Shown: one piece after another, positions 9,063 through 17,322 of the stretch | How the letters are laid out: each line of letters starts with the position of its first letter | Position numbering within the stretch: the first letter of the stretch is position 1 | Assembly (NCBI GenBank): GCA_905373475.1 | Contig: CAJPTC010000007.1 | Coordinates: 19,012-83,011 of the forward strand | Length of the DNA: 64,000 nucleotides | Reading direction: 5' to 3' | DNA from: Bacteroidia bacterium | GTDB lineage: Bacteria > Bacteroidota > Bacteroidia > Bacteroidales > CAJPTX01 | The notes under the pieces: model-generated | Seen by the model: only the letters and a program-made list of their open reading frames with translations | The model's database searches: none | Told to the model about the DNA's origin: nothing | Position numbers and translations under genes: made by a program

Positions 9063-11696
9063 ATGAAACATGTTACGATATGGTCAGAATTAAAATTCTG
9101 GCATTGGCGTTTACGTAGCCGAGAGATTGGGGTAGCGCTTCTGCTTTTTTGTCTGAGTTTCTTCCTTGTAATACTCAGCTGGATTCTAGCGGCAGATGCT
9201 CTCAATGGAGAATTTACAATGGCTTCGCTCTTCTCCTTGCATCTTCGTCAGCCTATTTTATTCCTTACAGATTTTTTTCCCGTATTTATAGGTTTTGGTT
9301 ACCTATTCCTTCAGTCGCGTAATACAACTCTTATTATCGAATTGGAGAAAGAGAATGAGGCACAGAGCCAGAGCATTGAAGAAAAGGCTGATTTTGCCAT
9401 GGCTATCGGCGATGGGAAATACAATGCCACTCTTGCGATACAAGATCTTGAGAACGACCGTTTGGGACGATCCTTACTCCGAATGCGCGACAACCTGTTG
9501 GCGAATACTCAAAAGGAAAATGAGCATTCGTGGGTTACGCGCGGGAAAGATGAAGTGGCTTACGTCCTTCGTATGTATACCAATTTGCAAGAGTTAGGCT
9601 ATGAAGTCTTGAAAAAGTTGGTTGCTTACATAAATGTGGTACAAGGAGGACTTTTCCTGTATGACGAAGAGAAACAGAGGCTTTACGGTCTTGCTACCTA
9701 CGCATATAACCGCGAAAAACTAAATCATCTGGAGTTTGCATTGGGTGAAGGTCTCGTTGGACAATGTGCCTACGAGCGTGGAATTATCCATCGCACGGAA
9801 ATCCCTGATGATTATTTTACAATCACATCGGGAATTTTAGGTGATGCGCGTCCGAAGAGTATTCTTCTTGTACCTCTAATCACCGATGAACGTCTACAAG
9901 GGGTTATTGAATTTGCATCGCTGAGTGAAGATTTTAACGAGCGCGACATACACTTTCTAGAAGAGGTCGGTGAGACCGTAGCGCGCGTCATTTTCAACTT
10001 GCGTATAAGTCAAAAGACAGAGGCTTTGTTGCATGAAGCGCAACAAATGACTCGCGAGTTACGGACGAACGAGGAACTTTTGCGACAGAATGCTGAGGAG
10101 ATGCAGAAAACGCACGAAGAGCTAGAGCGTTCAAATGTCCAGCTAGAAGCCAAAATTACAGAAGCCGAGAATGCACAAAAACGACTTCATTCTCTCTTAG
10201 AAAATGCGAGCGAAGTAATTACGATATATGATAGAACTCAGAAAATAACCTACATCAGTCCCTCTGTCACGAAAATCTTGGGCTATACGCCGCAAGAGAT
10301 GATAGACGGAAAGGATCGTGAGCGTCTGACACAGGAAGGTGTCCGAATTTTGCATAAAACATTCGAAAGTCTGATAGAGAACCCTCACGTCCCCGTCACT
10401 TATCAATACATCTTCATGAAAAAAGATGGCGTGAAGGTTTCGATGGAGGTTACTGGTCGGAATTTATTGGAAGACCCAGCTATACGCGGCATCATACTCA
10501 ATTCGCGAGACATAACCGAACGTGTGCGCGCCGAGAAAGAGGAGCGAATGAAGAGTAAGATGCAGTCGCTCTCGGAGAATTCCGTAGATATGATCGTCCG
10601 TCTGAATACGGAAGGACAGTTCTTTTATGCTAACCCCATTGTCTCTCGCTTCTTTGGAGTCACCGTTAGTGAGGTTGTCGATAAGAATCTACAGGAGGTC
10701 GCAATGCCTGAAGTTCTAAGAGCGAGTATTCAAGATGCATTGCACGAGGTCATACAAAGTCAAACAAAGTGGGAACACGAAGTCTCGATAGAGCGAGAGG
10801 GAGAGCAGTTGATTCTAAAGTTGTTAGCAATTCCAGAATTTGAAGACGGAGTACTTGAGACGATCCTATTAGTAGGGCATGATGTGACCGAGGCCAAACG
10901 AATTGAAAATGTAATCCAAGAGAAGAACCATAAAATCCAAGAGAGTATCAACTATGCAAAGCGCATACAATCGTCTATACTGCCCGATACGAAACTGATT
11001 CAGCAATATCTCCCAAAGTCCTTTATGTACTATGCTCCGCGTGATGTGGTCAGCGGAGACTTCCCCTGGTTTTTTGTAAAAGATGACTACCTTTACATAG
11101 CCGCGGTTGATTGTACAGGGCATGGTGTGCCAGGGGCGCTGCTATCCTTTATCGGCTTCTTTACGTTAAACAACGTAGTGGATCACGATGCGTCTTATAG
11201 TGCGGGTAAAGTGCTGGATTTGTTGCATGCTGGGGTTAGGAAAACATTACGTCAGGAACGCGCAGAGGCGGATGCGCGCGATGGGATGGACATCGCACTG
11301 TGTAAGATAGACTTGAAGCGTATGCATTTGGAGTTTGCAGGAGCACACCGTCCCTTGTATCTAGTTCGAGATGCCGAACTGGAGGAACTAAAGGGGGATA
11401 GGCGTGCTATTGGCGGTATTCCGAATCCGCGGAAACCAGAAGGTGAGTTTACAAACTATAGCATTGATCTGCATACTGGCGACAGAATCTTTTTCTTCTC
11501 AGACGGACTCCCTGATCAGCAGGGCGGCGAGAATGGCATGAAGAAATATAGTCCACAACATATACGCGAAGTCTTGCTTGAGAATCGGAAACTCTCGATG
11601 CCACGTTTAGCTCAATTTATAGAGGAAGATTTCTTACGCCATCGAGGCGACTGGCGACAGATGGATGACGTCTTGTTGATTGGTATAGAGTTTTAG
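9063..11696 (+). CDS. Membrane GAF-PAS-PAS sensor with C-terminal SpoIIE/PP2C serine-threonine phosphatase (SiaA-like role)
   Basis: 877 residues. Two membrane segments (about 22-42 and 64-84) are followed by a HAMP-like linker, a GAF domain (about 170-320, GEGLVGQCAYE), an E/Q-rich coiled coil (about 322-370), PAS domain 1 (about 378-500, YISPSVTKILGY), PAS domain 2 (about 510-620) and a SpoIIE-type PP2C phosphatase (about 640-877). The phosphatase starts with the Bacteroidetes-typical INYAKRIQSSILP and has metal-binding motifs GDFPWF (near 664-669), DCTGHGVPGA (near 682-691), FFSDGLPDQ and the terminal MDDVLLIG. In SiaABCD systems a membrane PP2C phosphatase dephosphorylates SiaC, and a SiaB-like and a SiaC-like gene follow here. 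It begins at the base after the preceding stop. Confidence 0.9.
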   Translation: MKHVTIWSELKFWHWRLRSREIGVALLLFCLSFFLVILSWILAADALNGEFTMASLFSLHLRQPILFLTDFFPVFIGFGYLFLQSRNTTLIIELEKENEAQSQSIEEKADFAMAIGDGKYNATLAIQDLENDRLGRSLLRMRDNLLANTQKENEHSWVTRGKDEVAYVLRMYTNLQELGYEVLKKLVAYINVVQGGLFLYDEEKQRLYGLATYAYNREKLNHLEFALGEGLVGQCAYERGIIHRTEIPDDYFTITSGILGDARPKSILLVPLITDERLQGVIEFASLSEDFNERDIHFLEEVGETVARVIFNLRISQKTEALLHEAQQMTRELRTNEELLRQNAEEMQKTHEELERSNVQLEAKITEAENAQKRLHSLLENASEVITIYDRTQKITYISPSVTKILGYTPQEMIDGKDRERLTQEGVRILHKTFESLIENPHVPVTYQYIFMKKDGVKVSMEVTGRNLLEDPAIRGIILNSRDITERVRAEKEERMKSKMQSLSENSVDMIVRLNTEGQFFYANPIVSRFFGVTVSEVVDKNLQEVAMPEVLRASIQDALHEVIQSQTKWEHEVSIEREGEQLILKLLAIPEFEDGVLETILLVGHDVTEAKRIENVIQEKNHKIQESINYAKRIQSSILPDTKLIQQYLPKSFMYYAPRDVVSGDFPWFFVKDDYLYIAAVDCTGHGVPGALLSFIGFFTLNNVVDHDASYSAGKVLDLLHAGVRKTLRQERAEADARDGMDIALCKIDLKRMHLEFAGAHRPLYLVRDAELEELKGDRRAIGGIPNPRKPEGEFTNYSIDLHTGDRIFFFSDGLPDQQGGENGMKKYSPQHIREVLLENRKLSMPRLAQFIEEDFLRHRGDWRQMDDVLLIGIEF

Positions 11697-11726
11697 TTCA
11701 GGCGAGTATCGAAAGTAAGAGTAGAG

Positions 11727-12296
11727 ATGGCGGAGGCGAAACTGTGCAGCTATTTGCAATATGTAGAACGTGAGTACCAACGTTTAGGAGGCGGCGAGGT
11801 GATGCTTGCTTACGAGGGCGAGGTGTCGCAGTCGTTAATTTTGTCATTAACGGGGCTAATAGAGCTTGAAATCGTAAAGTCTGGAGAAGATGCTAAGCTC
11901 CAGAAACAGCTGTTCCATACGCTAGTAGAGGGACTACAAAATATCATGAAACATGCTGACCCTATTGAAGGGGAGCGGATGACGATGTTTAGTGGTCGTG
12001 GTGTCGTTATGTTAATACGTACGCCAGTATGTTATTATGTCTTGGTTGGTAACATTGTCTTAAGCAGTCGTGTTCCTGACATGCGCGCGCGTCTTGACAC
12101 GCTAAAAAATGCGAACGATGATGAACTCAAGGCTATGCACAGAGCCAGCTTGCGTGGGAACGAGATTTCTGAAAAAGGAGGTGCTGGTTTGGGATTAATC
12201 GATATGGCGCGCAAGGCGCAAGATATCGATTATAGGTTTGAGGTAATAAATGAGGAACGCCAATTCTACCTCCTAGAGGTAAAGTTGAAGCGTTAG
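11727..12296 (+). CDS. SiaB-like protein kinase
   Basis: 189 residues resembling the SiaB family (DUF6272), GHKL-fold kinases that phosphorylate SiaC. The N-box-like region LVEGLQNIMKHAD lies near 68-80, and the glycine-rich GGAGLGLIDMARKA (about 154-167) corresponds to the ATP-lid end of the fold. The gene lies 30 bases after the phosphatase and 34 bases before the SiaC-like gene, the same phosphatase-kinase-substrate order known from Pseudomonas siaABC. By analogy it opposes the SpoIIE phosphatase encoded just upstream. It could instead be an anti-sigma-factor-like kinase, but the neighbour favours SiaB. Confidence 0.82.
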   Translation: MAEAKLCSYLQYVEREYQRLGGGEVMLAYEGEVSQSLILSLTGLIELEIVKSGEDAKLQKQLFHTLVEGLQNIMKHADPIEGERMTMFSGRGVVMLIRTPVCYYVLVGNIVLSSRVPDMRARLDTLKNANDDELKAMHRASLRGNEISEKGGAGLGLIDMARKAQDIDYRFEVINEERQFYLLEVKLKR

Positions 12297-12330
12297 TTAT
12301 AAACGAAATAAAAAGGAGAGAGAAAGGAAG

Positions 12331-12714
12331 ATGGAGGTTATCAAAATACAGGGGACAGACGATACTCCTACGGTGATTCTAGAGGCTGACAAGGGACTAT
12401 TTGAGATATCTGGTCGCTCGCTGCCAGAAGATGTAACGGCGTTTTATGCCCCAGTTTTAGCATGGCTCAAAGACTATGCTGCAAATCCTAACCCTAAGAC
12501 GGTATTTACCTTCAAGCTTGTGTATTTTAATACGGCAAGTTCGAAGCTTCTACTCGATATCTTGGTGAAGCTGGAAGAGATTCATAGTGACGGGAAGGAC
12601 GTCTTGATTAAATGGTGTTATCCTGAAGACGACGAAGATATGAAAGAGGCAGGGGAAGAGTATGCTGAAATTGTTGACGTCCCCTTTGAACAAGTGCCAT
12701 ACGACGTCGTATAG
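12331..12714 (+). CDS. SiaC-family regulatory phosphoprotein (DUF1987)
   Basis: 127 residues, the usual length of SiaC. SiaC is a STAS-like phosphoprotein whose threonine phosphorylation controls partner binding. The core motif YFNTASSKLLLD (65-76) puts a threonine at residue 68, the position reported as the phosphorylation site in Pseudomonas SiaC. The C-terminal acidic stretch CYPEDDEDMKEAGEEYAE is also typical. In Pseudomonas the partner is the diguanylate cyclase SiaD. No GGDEF gene is in this window and the next gene is an ABC transporter, so the partner here may differ. An AAAAAGGAGAGAG stretch lies upstream of the ATG. Confidence 0.88.
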   Translation: MEVIKIQGTDDTPTVILEADKGLFEISGRSLPEDVTAFYAPVLAWLKDYAANPNPKTVFTFKLVYFNTASSKLLLDILVKLEEIHSDGKDVLIKWCYPEDDEDMKEAGEEYAEIVDVPFEQVPYDVV

Positions 12715-12797
12715 AATACATAATGCAGGTTATTTGTGCGCATAGCTAGAAGAGAAAGAGCTGGATAAAGAGTGCGTTGATATTTGGTTAGTGTTTT

Positions 12798-15700
12798 ATG
12801 AGTGAAGAAATTTTAAAGGCCTTGATGCAACTCTTCGCCATTATTGCGAAGCAGGACGAAGGGCTTGGAGAAAGTGAGCGCGAATATGTTGAAGCGTTCT
12901 TAAAGCAGCAAATCAACGCAGAGGCTGTTGCCGAATATTTAGCCTTGTTTGACGGATATGTCAGCGACGATAAAGGGGGAAGTGGGAGTAAACTTACCTC
13001 TGTAAAAGATTCTGTCCGTATCCTAGGGATCTGCAAGAAGATCAATAAAACACTAACGCAGAAACAAAAAGTCGTTGTTCTAGTACGTCTTTTTGAATTG
13101 GTCAGTGCAGAAGGGAAATTCAGTGAACAACGTATGGCTATTATCAATACCGTTTCAGAGGTATTTAAGGTAGAGCCTGAGGAGTTTGCGGATATCGAGA
13201 CCTTCGTTCTGAGTAAGGATTTACTGACATTAACGCGCCCAACTATACTGATTATACACGCGAACGAACTTTGTGAACACGAGCACGACGATGCGGCGCA
13301 CTGCAAGGAAATTCGTGTAGATTCTCTAGATCTGCCTTTGGCAATCCTACGCATAAAATCGGAAGATCTTTATTTTCTGCGCTATACAGGACATGAAGAT
13401 CTTTACCTCAATGGTTTGTCAATACATAATCGGCGGATTTACCTCTTTGCCAATGGGAGTAGTATAAAATTGCCGAAGGGGAAGCCCATCTATTACACAG
13501 ATGTGGTCTCGCATTTTATGGTCGATTTGAGTTTGACCCCTATTTCGTACGTTGTCGATAATATCTCCTACCGTTTCCCAAATGGTGCTTTAGGGCTGAG
13601 AAATATTTCCTTCTCTGAAGAACACGGTCGATTAGTGGGCATCATGGGAGCGAGCGGAGCAGGGAAAACGACGCTCTTAAATGTTCTATCTGGAGCTTCA
13701 ACACCTTCGGAAGGCGAAGTAAGAATCAATGGTCTAGACCTGTATAAAGACAAGGAACATCTTGAAGGAACAATTGGAGTTATCCCACAAGACGACCTAT
13801 TGATTGAGGAGCTGACGGTTTTTCAGAATTTGTATTACAGCGCAAAACTCTGTTTCCGCGATAAAAGTGAGAAAGAGCTTTGTGAATTAGTAGATCGTAC
13901 GCTTGCCAGTCTCGGGCTATTGGAGCGTAAAGATCTTAAGGTTGGATCGCCTCTGAACAAGATGATCTCTGGTGGACAACGAAAGCGTCTCAATATTGCG
14001 CTTGAGTTGATAAGAGAACCATCTATTCTATTTGTAGACGAACCCACCTCGGGATTGTCGTCGCGCGATTCGGAGAATGTAATGGATTTGCTCCGAGAGT
14101 TGACGCTCAAGGGGAAACTTATCTTTGTTGTAATACACCAGCCATCATCGGAAATCTATAAGATGTTCGATGATATGCTGATTCTCGATACTGGAGGCTA
14201 TTTAGTCTATTGGGGCAATCCTGTCGAAGCCGTAATGTATTTCAAAAAGGCTGATGCACAGGTTAATAGTGATGTTGGAGAGTGTCCGACTTGTGGGAAT
14301 GTGAATCCCGAATTGATTTTCAATATCATAGAGTCTCATGTTGTAGACGAGTTTGGTCGTTATACGCCTAAAAGAAAGGTGCCTCCGCAGCGCTGGGAAG
14401 AGATCTTTAAGGAAGCAAAACCGCCTGTACATGTAAATGAGGAGTCTGTGCCTCCGCCTAAGTCCTTGAATATTCCTTCTCGATTTAGGCAGTTCCTGAT
14501 CTACACTGCGCGTGACTTTCGCTCTAAGATTAGCAATACGCAATATATCGTATTGAATTTGTTAGAGACGCCAGTGTTAGCTTTTATATTGGCGTATGTA
14601 ATACGATATATTCCCGATCCGAACTCTTCTGTATATGTTTTCAGAGAGAATGAGAACATACCTATATATATTTTCATGTCACTAATCGTCGCTCTATTTA
14701 TCGGACTGACTGTTAGTGCTGAAGAAATATTCAAGGATCGGAAGATATTAAAACGGGAGCAGTACTTAAACCTGAGCCGTACCTCTTATCTTTTCAGTAA
14801 AATATTCATTCTACTGGTTCTCTCTGCCATACAAACTTTGTCTTTTGTACTGATCGCCAATAGCATATTAGCGCTCCGGGGGTTGAACATGGAGTATTGG
14901 CTGATTTTGTTTTCAACCGCCGTTTGTGCCAACCTGATAGGATTGAATATCTCAGCTACGTTTAATAGCGCTGTTACCATATACATAGTCATCCCGCTCT
15001 TGATGATCCCTATGATGGTACTCTCGGGGGCAATGTTTTCATTTGAAAAGTTAAATCGTGCCGTTGGTAGCTTCGATCGTGTTCCCATAATTGCCGAATT
15101 TATGCCTACTAAATGGGGGTACGAGGCTCTCGTTGTGCTCCAGTTTAAGGACAACGAGTTCCAGCGCCACTTCTATGATATGGAAAAAGTGGAGCGTAAT
15201 GCAAACTATAAGACGGTCTATCTGCTCCCAGAATTACAAAAGCGCCTAGAGTATTGTATTGATAATTGGGGGCTGCGCGATAGTGCTAAAGTCGCAGAAA
15301 AGATGCGAGACGCATTGGCTGTTCTGCATCGCAGCCTCCAGCGTGAGCATGATGTAGAAGCTGTGGAAATTCCGTATGACTATCTCTCGGCTCTGAATTA
15401 CGACAGTGTCTCTGAAGAAGCGCTCTATGAAACGGTTGGTTACCTAGAACAGTTGCAAGAGAAGTACGCGAAAATATTCGGCGAAAAGAATAAACAACGG
15501 GATGCAATTGTTTCACATCTCATGGCAACAGAACCTCAGTTGTATGAAGCGAAGCGTGCTGCATACCATAATGAAAGTGTTGCAGACTTGGCACAGAAAG
15601 TGTTTGAAAAGAATAAAATCTTACAGTTCAAGGATCAACTCGTACAGCAGTATGACCCTATTTACCGTGACCCCATCCCTAATTCCTATTTTGATATTGG

Positions 15701-15881
15701 AGCGCATTTTTTAGCGCCCCGTAAACACTTTATGGGGCATTATTTCGATACCTACTGGTTCGATCTTACGATTCTGTGGGTAATGAGTGCTTTCCTTTAT
15801 TTGTCTCTGCATTTGGAGTTGCTGAGACGGATTGGAAATCTTTTTGCAATTTTGCGTAGAGGCTTCAAAAAACAACGATAA
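12798..15881 (+). CDS. ABCG-like ABC transporter with TerB-like N-terminal domain
   Basis: 1027 residues. Residues 1-145 are an all-helical region resembling TerB-like domains (weak call). About 150-250 is a beta-rich linker that looks somewhat FHA-like (DLYLNGLSIHNRRIYLFANG). About 255-480 is an ABC ATPase: Walker A MGASGAGKTTLL near 283-294, signature MISGGQRKRLNIA, Walker B ILFVDEPTSGLSS, switch histidine VVIHQPSSE. Residues 580-760 hold about five membrane segments of an ABC2/ABCG type. A long charged region (about 790-970) precedes a final membrane segment near 990-1010. Order and motifs match ABCG half-transporters with domain additions. Its place after siaC in one operon suggests its activity may be set by the phosphorylation switch (inference). 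The substrate is unknown. Confidence 0.82.
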   Translation: MSEEILKALMQLFAIIAKQDEGLGESEREYVEAFLKQQINAEAVAEYLALFDGYVSDDKGGSGSKLTSVKDSVRILGICKKINKTLTQKQKVVVLVRLFELVSAEGKFSEQRMAIINTVSEVFKVEPEEFADIETFVLSKDLLTLTRPTILIIHANELCEHEHDDAAHCKEIRVDSLDLPLAILRIKSEDLYFLRYTGHEDLYLNGLSIHNRRIYLFANGSSIKLPKGKPIYYTDVVSHFMVDLSLTPISYVVDNISYRFPNGALGLRNISFSEEHGRLVGIMGASGAGKTTLLNVLSGASTPSEGEVRINGLDLYKDKEHLEGTIGVIPQDDLLIEELTVFQNLYYSAKLCFRDKSEKELCELVDRTLASLGLLERKDLKVGSPLNKMISGGQRKRLNIALELIREPSILFVDEPTSGLSSRDSENVMDLLRELTLKGKLIFVVIHQPSSEIYKMFDDMLILDTGGYLVYWGNPVEAVMYFKKADAQVNSDVGECPTCGNVNPELIFNIIESHVVDEFGRYTPKRKVPPQRWEEIFKEAKPPVHVNEESVPPPKSLNIPSRFRQFLIYTARDFRSKISNTQYIVLNLLETPVLAFILAYVIRYIPDPNSSVYVFRENENIPIYIFMSLIVALFIGLTVSAEEIFKDRKILKREQYLNLSRTSYLFSKIFILLVLSAIQTLSFVLIANSILALRGLNMEYWLILFSTAVCANLIGLNISATFNSAVTIYIVIPLLMIPMMVLSGAMFSFEKLNRAVGSFDRVPIIAEFMPTKWGYEALVVLQFKDNEFQRHFYDMEKVERNANYKTVYLLPELQKRLEYCIDNWGLRDSAKVAEKMRDALAVLHRSLQREHDVEAVEIPYDYLSALNYDSVSEEALYETVGYLEQLQEKYAKIFGEKNKQRDAIVSHLMATEPQLYEAKRAAYHNESVADLAQKVFEKNKILQFKDQLVQQYDPIYRDPIPNSYFDIGAHFLAPRKHFMGHYFDTYWFDLTILWVMSAFLYLSLHLELLRRIGNLFAILRRGFKKQR

Positions 15882-15937
15882 GAGTGGCGTGTTACCATTC
15901 GTTTGGAACATCGTTTGTGGTTAGAATAAAGAGGACT

Positions 15938-16861
15938 ATGAGAGTAGAAAAAACGATAATTTATGCTTTTGCATTGGCAGGTCTTCTATTAGGAGGATGT
16001 CAGTGCTCGCGGACTGGTCCAGATGTATCTCAGGATTTCAATATACCAGATTCGCTTAAAGACAAGCAAGAGGTTGAGTTGTCTGAGGGGGTCACCGAGA
16101 AAATGGTTGAAAATATATCTTCTCCTGTTGAGACAGCTGCGCTTATCAAACGCCTGAAAGTACCGTTCAATAAGGACTTCCTAATCTCTACCGACGTAGC
16201 AGATCATCTCAATACGAATTTTGAAAAGGCGTTGGGACTTGGACTGTATGGAACAGATTTGGGGTATCTCAATATGTACGAGAAAACCTCGAGTGTTCTG
16301 AACTATATTTCTTCTGTAAAGTCGCTTGCCGATGGAATTCAAGTGGGGCAGTTCTTTGATTTTGCTACGTTAAAACGCCTTGCTTCCAACAATGAGAATC
16401 TTGACTCTCTGATTTATATCTCGCAGCAGAGTTACAACAAGATTGATCGGTATCTCCGTACTACCAATCGTGCTTCTTTGAGTGTCGTCATTGTAACAGG
16501 TGTGTGGATTGAGGGGATGTATCTGTCTACGCGCGTTGCTCAGATTACAAAGAACCGGAAAATGGAGGAGAGTGTGGCAGATCAGAAAGTGGTTTTGGCA
16601 ACCTTAATACCCATTTTACGCGTATACGAACGGGATCAGGATATCAAAGGCTTGGCAGACCGCCTAGAGTCTTTACGAGAGTTGTACGACGAAGTCCGGA
16701 TTACGTATGAACAGGGAACGCCTGAAACTAGAATAGTAGATGGTAAATTGGTGGTAGAGCAAAAGGATAAGCAAATTGTTGATTATTCGCCCGAATTGAT
16801 GCAACAGCTTATGAACGAGATAATCTCGATACGTACTGAATTGATAACACCTAAGGGGTAA
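15938..16861 (+). CDS. Predicted lipoprotein of unknown function
   Basis: 307 residues from the ATG at 15938. A GTG at 15884 is in frame but would bury the signal peptide. The N-terminus is a lipoprotein signal with lipobox LLGGC (Cys at about residue 21). The rest is largely helical and charged, without a domain I recognise. A hydrophobic, small-residue stretch (ASLSVVIVTGVWIEGMYLSTRV, split here as ASLSVVIVTG and VWIEGMYLST) lies near 185-205. The gene follows the ABC transporter by 56 bases and precedes the next gene by 6, so it belongs to the operon and may be a periplasmic or outer-membrane partner of the transporter. Confidence 0.7.
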   Translation: MRVEKTIIYAFALAGLLLGGCQCSRTGPDVSQDFNIPDSLKDKQEVELSEGVTEKMVENISSPVETAALIKRLKVPFNKDFLISTDVADHLNTNFEKALGLGLYGTDLGYLNMYEKTSSVLNYISSVKSLADGIQVGQFFDFATLKRLASNNENLDSLIYISQQSYNKIDRYLRTTNRASLSVVIVTGVWIEGMYLSTRVAQITKNRKMEESVADQKVVLATLIPILRVYERDQDIKGLADRLESLRELYDEVRITYEQGTPETRIVDGKLVVEQKDKQIVDYSPELMQQLMNEIISIRTELITPKG

Positions 16862-16867
16862 AAGATT

Positions 16868-17311
16868 ATGAAACGAGTATTGTTAGCGGCGGTTGTGCTG
16901 CTCTCTTTGATATTTGCTCCAGGGCTGGCTTTCGGTCAGTCAGAAGATGAACTTTTGGATATTTGTGGCGCCTTGGCTGGTTCTGAGGCAACTTATCTGC
17001 GCGATTTTAAGATTCGTCTGGATGCGGCGGATCCGCCACCTATTCAACGCTATCCGATAGTCTTGAAGAAGGGGAATCGTTATCGTTTTTCAATAGCGAG
17101 CTCGAAGGACTTTGAGGGTACGATGAAGTTGGAATTGTTTGATAGTAACCGATTGATGGCTACAACAAATAATCCAGCTACGGGGCAAGATTTCCCGTCC
17201 TTTGATTACATCTGTACAAAAACAGGCGCGTATCACCTCTTCTTCTCATTTAAGGATGGGAAAGCAGGCATGGGGGTCGGAGTACTATCCCTATTAGATG
17301 GGGATAATTAA
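16868..17311 (+). CDS. Small secreted protein of unknown function
   Basis: 147 residues with a signal peptide ending near LAFGQ (residue 24). The mature part has alternating beta-type segments (YRFSIASSKDF, GTMKLELFDSN, GAYHLFFSFKDGK). This resembles the jelly-roll of pre-peptidase C-terminal or similar carbohydrate/protein-binding sandwiches, but the resemblance is weak and no catalytic motif is visible. The gene sits 6 bases after the lipoprotein and 11 bases before the serpin, so the three are very probably co-expressed. Confidence 0.65.
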   Translation: MKRVLLAAVVLLSLIFAPGLAFGQSEDELLDICGALAGSEATYLRDFKIRLDAADPPPIQRYPIVLKKGNRYRFSIASSKDFEGTMKLELFDSNRLMATTNNPATGQDFPSFDYICTKTGAYHLFFSFKDGKAGMGVGVLSLLDGDN

Positions 17312-17322
17312 AGGATTCTTAT

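Noticed and set aside
12788..13354. 188-residue open frame on the minus strand opposite the ABC transporter gene
   Set aside because: It lies wholly within a well-supported coding region; its serine- and arginine-rich composition is typical of an antisense shadow, with no family motif.
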